From: Thermoflexales bacterium
GTDB taxonomy: Bacteria > Chloroflexota > Anaerolineae > J036 > Brachytrichaceae
NCBI GenBank assembly: GCA_025057935.1
Contig: JANWUW010000086.1
Coordinates: 1-42,500 of the forward strand
DNA length: 42,500 nucleotides
Reading direction: 5' to 3'
Positions within the stretch are counted from its first letter, which is position 1; every line of letters begins with the position of its first letter. Shown here one piece after another: positions 17,845 through 25,853 of the stretch. A model generated the notes under the pieces. It was not told where the DNA came from. It did no database searches and saw nothing but the letters and a program-made list of their open reading frames with translations. A program made the position numbers and the translations under genes.

Positions 17845-18606
17845 ATGACGCTGTCATCGCTGCTGGTCGACCTTGCGCTGGGCTTCGCCATCGGCATCAC
17901 GTTGGGCTTGCTGGGCGGCGGCGGCTCGATTCTTACGGTGCCCGCGCTGGTATACGTCGTGGGCATCACCCCGCAGGCAGCGGTGACAGCGTCTTTGGTG
18001 ATCGTGGGGCTGAACAGCGCGCTCGGCGCACTGATGCATCGCAGCCAAGGAACGCTGAACTGGCGCGTGGCGTTGGTGTTTGGCGGAGTAGGAATGCTGG
18101 CTTCGTTCTTGGCTGCGAATGCTTCGCGCAGCGTCTCGCCTCATGTGCTGCTTACGCTGTTCGCGCTGCTCATGCTTGTAATCGGGGGGTGGATGCTCTT
18201 CGTCCGCTTGCCTGCAGACGCCGAGGGCACGCCGCGCGGGTGGCTTGCTGTGCTCGGAGGCGGCGCAGCCGTGGGCGCGCTGACTGGCTTTCTCGGCGTG
18301 GGGGGCGGGTTTCTCATCGTGCCGGCGCTGGTGTTGCTCGTCGGCTTGCCGATGAAGCAAGCCGTCGGCACCTCGCTGATCGTGATCACCATGAACAGCG
18401 CAGCAGGCTTTCTGGGGCATCTTGCCAGCGCCAATCTCGATGTCGTGACAACGGGAGTGTTTGTCGTTGCTGGGTTTGTCGGTGCGTTTGTGGGCGCGCG
18501 TCTAGTGCAGCGGCTTTCTGCGCACACGCTGCGCCAAGTGTTTGCCCTCTTCGTGGTGGGGCTGGGGTTGTTCTTGCTGGGCGACAACGTGCGCCACTTG
18601 CTCTGA
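17845..18606 (+). CDS. TauE/SafE family sulfite exporter-like permease
   Basis: 253 residues with about eight hydrophobic segments in two related halves. Each half carries the family's Gly-rich signature: GLLGGGGSILTVPALVYVVG (about 20-39) and GFLGVGGGFLIVPALVLLVG (about 148-167). This inverted-repeat layout is diagnostic of TauE/SafE (DUF81) permeases, which export sulfite, sulfoacetate or other anions. Placement directly after a rhodanese and beside the persulfide-oxidising operon makes sulfite or thiosulfate export the likeliest role; substrate cannot be read from the sequence. The stop is seven bases from the stop of the convergent hisG, leaving no room for a terminator. Confidence 0.9.
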   Translation: MTLSSLLVDLALGFAIGITLGLLGGGGSILTVPALVYVVGITPQAAVTASLVIVGLNSALGALMHRSQGTLNWRVALVFGGVGMLASFLAANASRSVSPHVLLTLFALLMLVIGGWMLFVRLPADAEGTPRGWLAVLGGGAAVGALTGFLGVGGGFLIVPALVLLVGLPMKQAVGTSLIVITMNSAAGFLGHLASANLDVVTTGVFVVAGFVGAFVGARLVQRLSAHTLRQVFALFVVGLGLFLLGDNVRHLL

Positions 18607-18613
18607 GCCTGCC

Positions 18614-19636
18614 TTACGCGGGGCGCAGCGTCTGATGCAACGCGCGCAGCGCCGCGACACGACTGGGCTGCTCCTCAAAGATGTAGGTCGTCGGCGTAAC
18701 CACCACACCACTGCCGCCGATGGCGCGCAGTTGCTCGATGGCTTCAGTGAGGTGATGTCGCCCAACAACGACGTTCACGGCAAACCAGCGCGTGTGCGGG
18801 TGGGCGGCTGCGCTGGTGGGGTTGGGGTAGATCGGCGCAATTGTTGGTCCCTGCAAGCCTCCTAGGGTGGTTTGCTCGGTGATCAAACGTCCCACCGATT
18901 CCAGTGATTCGCCGCGCACGTTTGCCCAAACCATGAAATAGCCCTCAGCGCGCTGGTGTGCCTCGATGTACTCCAGCAGCTCAATTGCCACCGCCATCAC
19001 CTCAGGACGGCGCAGCGACGCGCGGTTCGCCACAAGGCTTGCCTGCGAGTGCAAGATCACCCCACCCTGCGGAACGCGCAGACGATTTTGCTGCAAGGTC
19101 GCGCCTGTTTCGGCGACGTCCACAATCACATCCGCGTAGCCGATCTCGGGCACGACCTCCAGCGACCCTTCCGCGTCCACAAGCGCGAAGGGCTGCACGC
19201 CGTTGGTCTCGAGGAAGCGTTGGGTTAAGTAGCGATACTTGGTGACCACGCGCAAGGGGTGTGGCATCTGGCTTGCCTTCACGCGCAGGTCGTGCATGTT
19301 TTGCACGTCTTCCCACTGCTCCGGAACGGCGAGCACAAGGCGGCACTTGCCGTAGCCGAGGGCGTCGTGCAGCACGTAGATGTGTTCATCGGCTTGCGCC
19401 TCAGCGATTACGTCGAAGCCTGTAATGCCGAAGTCCACACCGCCGCCGGCGACGCTCACGATGATGTCGCGTGGACGCTGGAAGAGCACAGTGAGCTGGG
19501 GCAGCGCGGGGATGCTGCCGATATAGCCGCGCGTTGCAGAGGGTTTCACCTCAAAGCCGCAGCGCGCTAGGAACTCCAATGTGGGCTGTTGCAGGCGCCC
19601 TTTGGAGGGCAGCGCGAGACGGATGTCGGTGCGCAT
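18614..19636 (-). CDS. hisG: ATP phosphoribosyltransferase, long form (histidine biosynthesis step 1)
   Basis: 340 residues from ATG 19636, which begins the canonical MRTDIRLALPSKGRL; a longer open frame upstream overlaps sucC and is not credible. The enzyme condenses ATP with PRPP. The catalytic domain includes YADVIVDVAETGATLQQN, which holds the PRPP-binding loop (DVAETGATL). The C-terminal ACT-like regulatory domain is present (GLQGPTIAPIY, then VVVTPTTYIFEEQ), so this is the long HisG form that is feedback-inhibited by histidine and does not need HisZ. It is somewhat longer than usual (about 285-300). It follows sucC by 13 bases on the same strand without an evident Shine-Dalgarno site; no other his gene is in the window. 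Confidence 0.92.
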   Translation of the reverse strand: MRTDIRLALPSKGRLQQPTLEFLARCGFEVKPSATRGYIGSIPALPQLTVLFQRPRDIIVSVAGGGVDFGITGFDVIAEAQADEHIYVLHDALGYGKCRLVLAVPEQWEDVQNMHDLRVKASQMPHPLRVVTKYRYLTQRFLETNGVQPFALVDAEGSLEVVPEIGYADVIVDVAETGATLQQNRLRVPQGGVILHSQASLVANRASLRRPEVMAVAIELLEYIEAHQRAEGYFMVWANVRGESLESVGRLITEQTTLGGLQGPTIAPIYPNPTSAAAHPHTRWFAVNVVVGRHHLTEAIEQLRAIGGSGVVVTPTTYIFEEQPSRVAALRALHQTLRPA

Positions 19637-19649
19637 GAGTCGAGCAGTT

Positions 19650-20798
19650 TTAAGCGGCAGCGCGCGCGAGCGCGATGGCTTTCTGCGCTGCCTCGGCGGC
19701 GCTCTCAGCGGTGATGAGGTTAGCGCTGGCGAGAATGCGATCGCCTTCCTCCTTGTTGGTGCCGGTGATGCGCGCCACCATTGGCACGCTGGGCTTGATC
19801 TCCTCAATGGCTTGCACGATGCCGCGCGCCACTTCGTCACAGCGCGTGATGCCGCCAAAGATGTTGAACAGCACCACCTTCACCTTCGGATCGGCGAGGA
19901 GGATGCGCAGCGCGGCAGCGACCTTGTCCGCTTTGGCGCCGCCCGCCACATCGAGGAAGTTGGCTGGGCGTCCGCCGAAGTGCTGGATGATGTCCAACGT
20001 CGCCATGGCGAGCCCGGCGCCGTTCACCAAGCAGCCAATGTCGCCATCGAGCGAGACGTAGTTCAGATCTGCAGCGCGCGCTTTGCGCTCGGCTTCGCTC
20101 TCCTCGTCGGGATCGCGCATGGCAGCGAGCTCAGGGTGACGGAAGAGGGCGTTGTCGTCTATCACCATCTTGCCGTCGAGCGCGAGCAAGCGCAGGTGAC
20201 CATCCGCAGCGACAAGGGCAAGCGGGTTGATCTCGGCGAGCGAGGCGTCGTAGGCGTGGAACGCCTCCACCAGCCCGCGCGCGATCTTGATGAACTCAGA
20301 CCAGTGCTCGCGTGGCAGCCCGATCGCGACCGCTACATCGCGCGCCAAATACTCAGGCAGCCCGATGAAGGGATCGACGGCGACGCGCACGATCTTCTCA
20401 GGTGTTTTCGCCGCCACTTCTTCGATGTCCACGCCGCCGGCGCTGCTCGCCATGAGCACCACGCGCCGCAGCGCGCGGTCAATCACCGCGCCGAGGTAGA
20501 TCTCGCCGCGAATGTCGGCAGCCGAATCCACCAGCACGCGACGCACCGGCAAGCCCTTGATGCTCATGCTGAGGATGCGATCGGCGAGTTCTTCTGCCTC
20601 ATCGAGCGTGTGCGCGAGCTTGACGCCGCCGGCTTTGCCGCGCCCGCCGACCAGCACCTGCGCTTTGATCACCACAGGCAGCCCGAGCGCGCGCGCTGCC
20701 TCACGTGCTGCCGCTGCGTTCTCGACGACGATGCCTTGGGGAACAGGAATGCCGTGACGGGCGAAGAGTTGCTTGGACTGGTACTCGTGAAGCTTCAT
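19650..20798 (-). CDS. sucC: Succinyl-CoA synthetase (ADP-forming) beta subunit
   Basis: 382 residues from ATG 20798, starting with the family hallmark [20 protein letters not shown]; the frame runs open far upstream but that overlaps the divergent gene. The ATP-grasp domain is intact ([20 protein letters not shown] at about 42-61, [10 protein letters not shown] near 195). The C-terminal CoA-ligase-like domain has [15 protein letters not shown] and [14 protein letters not shown]. Length matches the family (about 385). It binds nucleotide and succinate in the TCA-cycle enzyme. The alpha subunit gene sucD, usually adjacent, is not here; hisG follows instead. A GGAG stands 11 bases upstream, and a TACAAT -10 is at 20824-20819. 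Confidence 0.93.
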   Translation of the reverse strand: MKLHEYQSKQLFARHGIPVPQGIVVENAAAAREAARALGLPVVIKAQVLVGGRGKAGGVKLAHTLDEAEELADRILSMSIKGLPVRRVLVDSAADIRGEIYLGAVIDRALRRVVLMASSAGGVDIEEVAAKTPEKIVRVAVDPFIGLPEYLARDVAVAIGLPREHWSEFIKIARGLVEAFHAYDASLAEINPLALVAADGHLRLLALDGKMVIDDNALFRHPELAAMRDPDEESEAERKARAADLNYVSLDGDIGCLVNGAGLAMATLDIIQHFGGRPANFLDVAGGAKADKVAAALRILLADPKVKVVLFNIFGGITRCDEVARGIVQAIEEIKPSVPMVARITGTNKEEGDRILASANLITAESAAEAAQKAIALARAAA

Positions 20799-20818
20799 CG
20801 TCCGCGCTCCGACGCGCG

Positions 20819-20824
20819 ATTGTA
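20819..20824 (-). promoter_or_regulatory. -10 element (TACAAT) for sucC-hisG
   Basis: TACAAT on the minus strand ends 20 bases before the sucC ATG, giving a short leader that contains GGAG. It lies inside the 54-bp divergent gap, only 15 bases from the opposing -10 for the glycosyltransferase. No clear -35 is seen. Confidence 0.4.
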
Positions 20825-20839
20825 GCGCGCAGCGCCTGC

Positions 20840-20845
20840 TACACT
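20840..20845 (+). promoter_or_regulatory. -10 element (TACACT), probably leaderless start of GT4 gene
   Basis: TACACT is followed by seven bases and then the GTG start at 20853. No ribosome binding site fits between, so transcription would begin at or next to the start codon. Confidence 0.45.
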
Positions 20846-20852
20846 CGCGCGC

Positions 20853-21944
20853 GTGCTGATCGGCATAGACGCCAGCCGTGTGTTGGCACCGCGCCTCACC
20901 GGCACCGAGCGTTATGCGCGCGCGGTGATCGAAGCATTGGTGCCTCTGCTCAGCGCGCATCGTGTGCGGCTCTACTTCCGCGACGACCCTGAGGGCTGGC
21001 GTGTCTGCGCGCCGCATGTGGAGCAGTGTTGGATTCGCCAACCGCGGCTGTGGACGCATTGGGGGCTTTGGCGCGAGTTGCGCGCGCGCCCGCCGCAGGC
21101 GCTGTTCGTGCCAGCACATGTGCTGCCCTTCGTGCCGCTGCCGCCGATGCGCCGCGTGGTGGTAGTTCATGATGTGGGTTACCGCTACTTCCCGCGCGCG
21201 CACCTGCTCGGGCAGCGGCTTTACCTCGAGCTGGGCACATGGCTGTCGGTGCGGCTGGCAGACGTGGTGATTGCCGATTCGCACGCCACGCGCGCCGATG
21301 TGCTGCGCTTCTACCGCGTACCGCTAGACAAAGTGCGCGTGGCGCATCCTGGCGTGCCGCCGCTGGCTGCCGTGAACGAAGCCACAGCGGATGCCGTGCT
21401 CTCGCGCTACGGGCTGCGCCCGCGCAGTTACGTGTTGCACGTCGGCACGCTGCAACCGCGGAAGAACCTACATCGACTAGTGGCAGCGTGGGCGCGGCTC
21501 AGCGAAGCGGCTGCCCTGGAGCTTGTGCTGGCGGGCGCGCAGGGATGGGGCGCAGTGGATCGCGCGTTGTGTCGAGCGCCGCGCGTGCGCTGCTTAGGCT
21601 ACGTGAGCGACGTCGAGAAAAGCGCTTTGCTTCGGAACGCCTTAGCCGTGGTGATCCCCTCGTTGCATGAGGGCTTCGGCTTTCCCGTGCTCGAAGCTCA
21701 TGCTGCCGGGACGCCGCTCGCCTGTAGCCGGCGCGCTGCTTTGCCAGAAGTTGCCGGCGACGCCGCGCTTTACTTCGACCCAGAAGACGTGGAGGCGATG
21801 CGCGCTGCGCTCGCACGGCTCGTGACGGATGCCGCGTTGCGCGCGCAGCTCGTTGCCGCAGGTCGGGCGAACCTGCAGCGTTTCTCGTGGCAGCGCTGCG
21901 CCGCAGTGATTGCGGAGGCACTGTTGGGCGGCGCTGCGCCATAA
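20853..21944 (+). CDS. GT4-family glycosyltransferase
   Basis: 363 residues from GTG 20853, beginning [10 protein letters not shown] as usual for GT4 mannosyl- or rhamnosyltransferase relatives. The N-terminal Rossmann domain includes [16 protein letters not shown] and [16 protein letters not shown]; the C-terminal domain starts at about residue 190 ([21 protein letters not shown]). The retaining GT4 E-x7-E motif is present as EGFGFPVLE (Glu273 and Glu281). It is predicted to be cytosolic and to use a nucleotide sugar; donor and acceptor cannot be read. The next gene (PBP) starts ten bases after its stop and a cell-envelope role is likely. No Shine-Dalgarno site; a -10 hexamer stands seven bases before the start. 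Confidence 0.9.
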   Translation: MLIGIDASRVLAPRLTGTERYARAVIEALVPLLSAHRVRLYFRDDPEGWRVCAPHVEQCWIRQPRLWTHWGLWRELRARPPQALFVPAHVLPFVPLPPMRRVVVVHDVGYRYFPRAHLLGQRLYLELGTWLSVRLADVVIADSHATRADVLRFYRVPLDKVRVAHPGVPPLAAVNEATADAVLSRYGLRPRSYVLHVGTLQPRKNLHRLVAAWARLSEAAALELVLAGAQGWGAVDRALCRAPRVRCLGYVSDVEKSALLRNALAVVIPSLHEGFGFPVLEAHAAGTPLACSRRAALPEVAGDAALYFDPEDVEAMRAALARLVTDAALRAQLVAAGRANLQRFSWQRCAAVIAEALLGGAAP

Positions 21945-21945
21945 T
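21940..21945 (+). promoter_or_regulatory. -10-like element (CATAAT) before PBP gene
   Basis: CATAAT overlaps the stop codon of the preceding gene and is followed by eight bases and the ATG at 21954. No Shine-Dalgarno sequence is present, fitting a leaderless internal promoter. Confidence 0.4.
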
Positions 21946-21953
21946 CGTTGGCG

Positions 21954-24419
21954 ATGCGCTGGCGCCGAGCAGCCGTTTTCGTGGGCTTCGCACTGCTTGC
22001 TTTGCCGATTGGGGCGTGTGCAGCGCTGTGGCTCAGCCTGCCTTCAGTGACGCGCCTGTATGAGCGCGCGCCAGCGCCGAGCACCAAGATCCTCGACCGC
22101 CACGGGCGGCTGCTGTTCGAGATTTTCGACCCGCGCGCTGCAGGGCGACACGCGCCGCTTTCAGCCGACCAGCTCCCGCGTTGTCTGCGGTTGGCAACTC
22201 TCGCCATAGAGGATGCGCGCTTCTACGAGCATCCTGGCGTGGATGTGATAGGCGTGCTGCGCGCGCTTTGGACCAATCTGCGCAGCGGCGAGGTCGTGGC
22301 AGGCGGCAGCACTATCACGCAGCAAGTGGCGCGCATGTTGCTGCTCGAGCCAGAGGCGCGCGCCGAACGCACGCTGTGGCGCAAGACGCGCGAAGCCTTG
22401 CTTGCTTGGCAGATCACGCAGCGCTATACGAAGGATGAAGTTCTGGCGCTTTACCTCAACGCGGTTTACTACGGCAACCTCGCCTATGGCGCTGAAGCAG
22501 CGGCACAGGCGTACTTCGGCAAGCCGGCGCGCGCGCTGAGCCTTGGAGAGTGCGCCTTGCTCGCAGGGCTGACGCAAGCGCCAGCATCCTACGACCCATT
22601 CACATACCCCGAGCGCGCGCTAGCGCGACAGCGAATTGTGCTCCAGCGCATGGCGCAGCTTGGCTACGTGAGCGCGCAGGAAGCCGAGGAAGCGGCGCGC
22701 ACACCGCTGCGCTTTGCGCCAGCGCCGTTTGCCATTCGCGCGCCGCACTTTGTGAACCTCGTCCGACAGCAGCTCGAGGAGCAACTGGGCACTGAGGCGC
22801 TGCTGCGCGAAGGATTGATCGTCACCACCACGCTCGACCTTGCACTCAATGAGGCAGTGGTTGCCATCATCCGCACGCACCTCGAGCAGCTCAACGACAG
22901 GCGCCTCCATCCTGCTGGTCACAACGTGCGCAACGCGGCGGTGGTCGTGCTCGACGTGAGCAGCGGCGAAATTCTGGCGCTCGTCGGGAGCCCGAACTAC
23001 TTCGATGCGTCGATCAGCGGCGCAGTGAACGCGGCATTGGCACTGCGCCAGCCGGGCAGTGCGATCAAGCCGATTGTGTATGCCGCGGCGTTTGCGCACT
23101 TGCCTCGCTTCACAGCGGCGACGCCGCTCTTCGACGTGCGCACGGCGTTCCCCACGCGCGAGGGCTTGCCCTACGTGCCCATCAACTACGACGGTCAGCA
23201 CCGCGGACCGATCAGCGCGCGCGAAGCGCTTGCGACCTCGAACAACGTTGCTGCTGTGAGCGTGCTTCAGCAGGTTGGCGTGGAGCGCGTAGTGGCATTG
23301 GCGCACGCGCTTGGCATTGCCTCGCTGCGCAGCGCTGAGCACTACGGCTTAGCGCTGGCGCTCGGCAGCGGCGAGGTGCGCCTGCTGGAGCTAACGGCTG
23401 CCTACGCTGCCTTCGCTAACGCAGGCCGCCGCGTGACGCCCGTCGCCATCCGTGAGGTGCGCGATGCGCAGGGGCGCTTGCGCTGGCAAGCGCGCCCTGC
23501 GGATGCGCCCCAAGTGGTGGACGCGCGCATTGCATGGTTGATCTCCGACATTCTTGCTGACCCGTTGGCGCGCGCGCCCACCTTTGGCGAGTTCAGCGTG
23601 CTGCGTCTCGCGCGCCCAGCAGCCGTCAAAACCGGCACCACTACTGATTTCCGCGACAACTGGACAGTAGGCTACACGCCGCGCTTTGCCGTGGGGGTGT
23701 GGGTGGGCAACGCCGACGGTGAGCCGATGCGCAATGTGAGCGGGGTCAGCGGTGCTGCCCCCATCTGGCGGCAGGTGATGCAAGCGGTGCATCAGGGCGT
23801 GCCTGCGCGCGAGTTCCCGCGCCCGCTGGGGCTTGTGCAGGCTGAAGTTTGTGTGCCGTCGGGGCTGTTGCCCACGCCCGAATGCCCGTATCGCCGTAGA
23901 GAGTGGTTCATTGCGGGCACAGTGCCGACTCAATCTGACACTTGGCATCGGCGCGTGAAGCTGGATGCGCGCACTGGGCGCCTTGCCGACGTAACCACCC
24001 CGCCCGCTTACGTGATTGAGCGCGTGGCGCTGGACGTGCCTCCAGCGTTGCGCGCCTGGGCGCGAGCACAGGGCTGGCTGCTATTCGACGAACTCGCTGC
24101 GCACGCAAGCGGCGCTGATGCGCAGCAGACGCTGCCGCTAGTACGCCTGTTGCGCCCAGACAACGGCGCGACGTATCGCCTTGCCTCGGAGTTGCCTGAG
24201 GCGGCGCAGCGTGTGCCGGTGGAAGCGTTGGCTGATTCAACGCTCGTCGCCTCTGTGCGCGTGCTTCTGGGTGATGGCTCGCTGGTTGCGCAAGCGGAGG
24301 GAAGGCACTTGCGTGCCACTTGGCAACTGCGCCGTGGAGAGCATTGGTTTGTTGCTGAGGCGCGCCTGCGCGATGGGCGCATCGTGCGTTCTGCGCCCGC
24401 GCGCGTGGTGGTGCGCTGA
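21954..24419 (+). CDS. Bifunctional penicillin-binding protein (transglycosylase/transpeptidase), PBP1C-like
   Basis: 821 residues from ATG 21954; an in-frame TTG two codons earlier is possible. A single N-terminal membrane anchor (about 5-29) is followed by the GT51 transglycosylase domain: catalytic Glu86 in EDARFYEHPG, GGSTITQQVAR, and YLNAVYYGNLAYGAEAAAQ. The transpeptidase domain has all three active-site motifs: SAIK with Ser369, SNN at 429-431 and KTGT at 559. After it come VPSGLLPTPECP and, from about residue 725, a beta-rich C-terminal domain like that of PBP1C (LLRPDNGATYRL). The enzyme polymerises and cross-links peptidoglycan outside the membrane. Presence of a full GT51/transpeptidase protein implies this cell makes a murein wall. 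Confidence 0.93.
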   Translation: MRWRRAAVFVGFALLALPIGACAALWLSLPSVTRLYERAPAPSTKILDRHGRLLFEIFDPRAAGRHAPLSADQLPRCLRLATLAIEDARFYEHPGVDVIGVLRALWTNLRSGEVVAGGSTITQQVARMLLLEPEARAERTLWRKTREALLAWQITQRYTKDEVLALYLNAVYYGNLAYGAEAAAQAYFGKPARALSLGECALLAGLTQAPASYDPFTYPERALARQRIVLQRMAQLGYVSAQEAEEAARTPLRFAPAPFAIRAPHFVNLVRQQLEEQLGTEALLREGLIVTTTLDLALNEAVVAIIRTHLEQLNDRRLHPAGHNVRNAAVVVLDVSSGEILALVGSPNYFDASISGAVNAALALRQPGSAIKPIVYAAAFAHLPRFTAATPLFDVRTAFPTREGLPYVPINYDGQHRGPISAREALATSNNVAAVSVLQQVGVERVVALAHALGIASLRSAEHYGLALALGSGEVRLLELTAAYAAFANAGRRVTPVAIREVRDAQGRLRWQARPADAPQVVDARIAWLISDILADPLARAPTFGEFSVLRLARPAAVKTGTTTDFRDNWTVGYTPRFAVGVWVGNADGEPMRNVSGVSGAAPIWRQVMQAVHQGVPAREFPRPLGLVQAEVCVPSGLLPTPECPYRRREWFIAGTVPTQSDTWHRRVKLDARTGRLADVTTPPAYVIERVALDVPPALRAWARAQGWLLFDELAAHASGADAQQTLPLVRLLRPDNGATYRLASELPEAAQRVPVEALADSTLVASVRVLLGDGSLVAQAEGRHLRATWQLRRGEHWFVAEARLRDGRIVRSAPARVVVR

Positions 24420-24431
24420 GAGGGGCATCAG

Positions 24432-24836
24432 CTATGGAATCTGAAGCAGATTGCAGAGCCAGGCTTCCAGCCTTTGGACAACATTAGCTCGTCCGCCGCC
24501 TGCACCGGCAGCCAAGGGGGCTTGTACACCTGCGCTAGCAGCTGGGTTGAAGGGTTGCAGCTTCAGGTACTCGATGCGATCCTTCGGGATAGCCAATACA
24601 GATTTCTTGGGCAGGCCTCCTTTCTTATCCCACCGCGTGAAGTATAGGATGTTGTTCTGCTCAACTATTAGCAATAAGTTGCGAGGACGTCTCTTAGGTC
24701 GATTTTCTATTTTTATACTCAAGACTCGCTGTAGACCTTCTTTGAGATCATTATAGGCAACAAAGAACATACTTCCTCGGAATGCTAGTAGAGCAGTGAT
24801 GAGGATAAGAAATAGAGAAGCTGCATAAATCAGCAC
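24432..24836 (-). CDS. Unrecognised small membrane-anchored protein
   Basis: 134 residues from GTG 24836. Residues about 1-27 are one hydrophobic helix; the remainder is cytoplasmic or extracytoplasmic with a beta-rich stretch (NLLLIVEQNNILYFTRW, then KDRIEYLKLQPF) that vaguely recalls PH-like membrane-protein tails, and a Gly/Ala-rich linker. I do not recognise a family. The region is clearly AT-richer than the rest of the window and uses AT-ending codons, unlike its neighbours, which suggests transfer. It follows the frameshifted membrane gene by 23 bases on the same strand, probably in one operon. The ribosome site is weak. It converges with the PBP gene, 12 bases apart, with no terminator visible. 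Confidence 0.55.
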   Translation of the reverse strand: MLIYAASLFLILITALLAFRGSMFFVAYNDLKEGLQRVLSIKIENRPKRRPRNLLLIVEQNNILYFTRWDKKGGLPKKSVLAIPKDRIEYLKLQPFNPAASAGVQAPLAAGAGGGRANVVQRLEAWLCNLLQIP

Positions 24837-24859
24837 TCTATCTTGTTTTAGACATTCAG

Positions 24860-25297
24860 CTACTTGAAATAGAAGTATGCCAACGAGAGTGATAGAGCCA
24901 GAGAGAGCAAGAAGAGATAAGAAGCAAACATAGCAGCCGATTCTCCTTTTGCAAGTCCCTTCGCAAGCGCTTGTCCGTAACTACGCTGGGGCGAAATTTG
25001 CAGCCAAGCGTATAACTGAACTATGAAGATTAGAACAGATACAAATATAATCGCCCACGGTGGTGTGTTCAACACACCTATAAGCAGCTCTCCATCTCGC
25101 CATAGCAGTGCCAACCCTACGATCGATATCACTGCTAATAAAGGCACGAGTGCCGGTGCTCGTTTTAGCTTACCTGATCTAGCCGGATATGAGAGTGACA
25201 GAAGTGCAAAGATCCCACTCAGTGCGTGTACAGTGAATGCAGGTAAATACCCACGCTCTTGGGTCTTCTGCGAGGGCAGGGCAAGCAGGATGGGCAA
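24860..25297 (-). CDS. Unrecognised polytopic membrane protein, C-terminal part (frameshifted)
   Basis: 145 codons read as a continuation of the frame begun at 25499. The ATG at 25297 has no ribosome binding site, and the frame is open upstream of it (S-F-L-P-I-L-L-A). Four hydrophobic segments are visible: AFTVHALSGIFALLSLSY, LVPLLAVISIVGLALLW, AIIFVSVLIFIVQLYAWL and MFASYLFLLSLALSLSLAY. Joining it to the N-terminal part needs removal of one T from the coding-strand T5 run near 25299-25303. The joined gene would be 639 bases (212 residues, about six membrane helices). No family recognised; composition is AT-rich like the neighbouring ORF. Confidence 0.55.
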   Translation of the reverse strand: MPILLALPSQKTQERGYLPAFTVHALSGIFALLSLSYPARSGKLKRAPALVPLLAVISIVGLALLWRDGELLIGVLNTPPWAIIFVSVLIFIVQLYAWLQISPQRSYGQALAKGLAKGESAAMFASYLFLLSLALSLSLAYFYFK

Positions 25298-25499
25298 AAA
25301 TGAGGCAGAGGATTATGAGAGAGGAAAATAAGAATTTGATGGCTGCTCTCAGAGCATCTGCAGCATTCGACAGGCTGAGTGTAGCAGAAGGGATCGCGTA
25401 ATACCGCAGTTTCTCCGCAAATGCTAGAACCCCGCCGAACAGGCAGACGCTAACAAAAGCCCCGCCAAATGCCAACATTAGTTGCAGAAGTGAGTCCAT
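25179..25499 (-). CDS. Unrecognised membrane protein, N-terminal part (frameshifted)
   Basis: The frame starts at ATG 25499 with a first hydrophobic helix (LLQLMLAFGGAFVSVCLF) and a second (AAIKFLFSSLIILCLIF). It then leaves the hydrophobic pattern at a T5 run and reads into Cys/Trp-rich nonsense (PRAWVFTCIHCTRTEW) to 25179. The natural continuation is the overlapping frame ending at 24860. Loss of one T restores L-I-L-P-I-L-L-A-L across the junction, completing the second helix, which supports a single broken gene rather than two. A possible promoter is TTACTG (25548-25543) and TACACT (25525-25520), 17 bases apart. Confidence 0.5.
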   Translation of the reverse strand: MDSLLQLMLAFGGAFVSVCLFGGVLAFAEKLRYYAIPSATLSLSNAADALRAAIKFLFSSLIILCLIFAHPACPALAEDPRAWVFTCIHCTRTEWDLCTSVTLISG

Positions 25500-25519
25500 G
25501 GCTCGTCAGCTGACAGCGT

Positions 25520-25548
25520 AGTGTATTGCGCCAACTCAATTTCAGTAA
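25520..25548 (-). promoter_or_regulatory. Possible promoter of the AT-rich membrane-protein pair
   Basis: On the minus strand TTACTG (25548-25543) and TACACT (25525-25520) are 17 bases apart and 20 bases precede the ATG at 25499. Both hexamers match the consensus at four of six positions. Confidence 0.35.
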
Positions 25549-25553
25549 TGCGG

Positions 25554-25703
25554 GAGTGGCTAGCTCCAGTTGATGCTTCGCCGCTCAGCCTCGCCGCAGA
25601 CCGGTTTTCAGCGTTGCTACCAACTCTCGGCTAGACTCCACGACGCTGAAAAGCAGTTTACAGCAAGGCAAAGTAGCAACGCGCCAACTGAAGCTAGCCA
25701 CTC
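25554..25703. repeat. 150-bp element with 19-bp terminal inverted repeats (MITE-like)
   Basis: GAGTGGCTAGCTCCAGTTG (25554-25572) and CAACTGAAGCTAGCCACTC (25685-25703) are inverted copies with one mismatch in 19. Inside are two further 10-bp inverted pairs that compete: TTTTCAGCGT (25605-25614) with ACGCTGAAAA (25643-25652), and GCGTTGCTAC (25611-25620) with GTAGCAACGC (25673-25682). TAATGC occurs just outside both ends (25546-25551 and 25708-25713), though at unequal distances (2 and 4 bases), so it is not a clean target duplication. There is no coding capacity. The element fills most of the 354-bp gap between the AT-rich genes and rplY. Confidence 0.6.
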
Positions 25704-25733
25704 ATGGTAATGCCTCCTCGCCGCCCTTCCGGC

Positions 25734-25739
25734 TATAAT
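25734..25739 (+). promoter_or_regulatory. -10 element (TATAAT) upstream of rplY
   Basis: A consensus TATAAT lies 114 bases ahead of the L25 start, just outside the inverted-repeat element. The -35 region at the usual distance (TGCCTC) is poor. The leader between has no obvious structure that I can support. Confidence 0.4.
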
Positions 25740-25853
25740 CCATGTGCCTTCTCAGCCGCAGCACGTGCTCCGTGACATTGCAGTCACATCCGTGAGTAGG
25801 GCGACAGGCCTGATGGGCGGCTGAATTGCAGGACAAAAGGAGTTGAACGTCAC

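Noticed and set aside
25546-25713. TAATGC copies as a target-site duplication of the TIR element
   Set aside because: The copies lie 2 and 4 bases from the element ends, so they are not a clean duplication.
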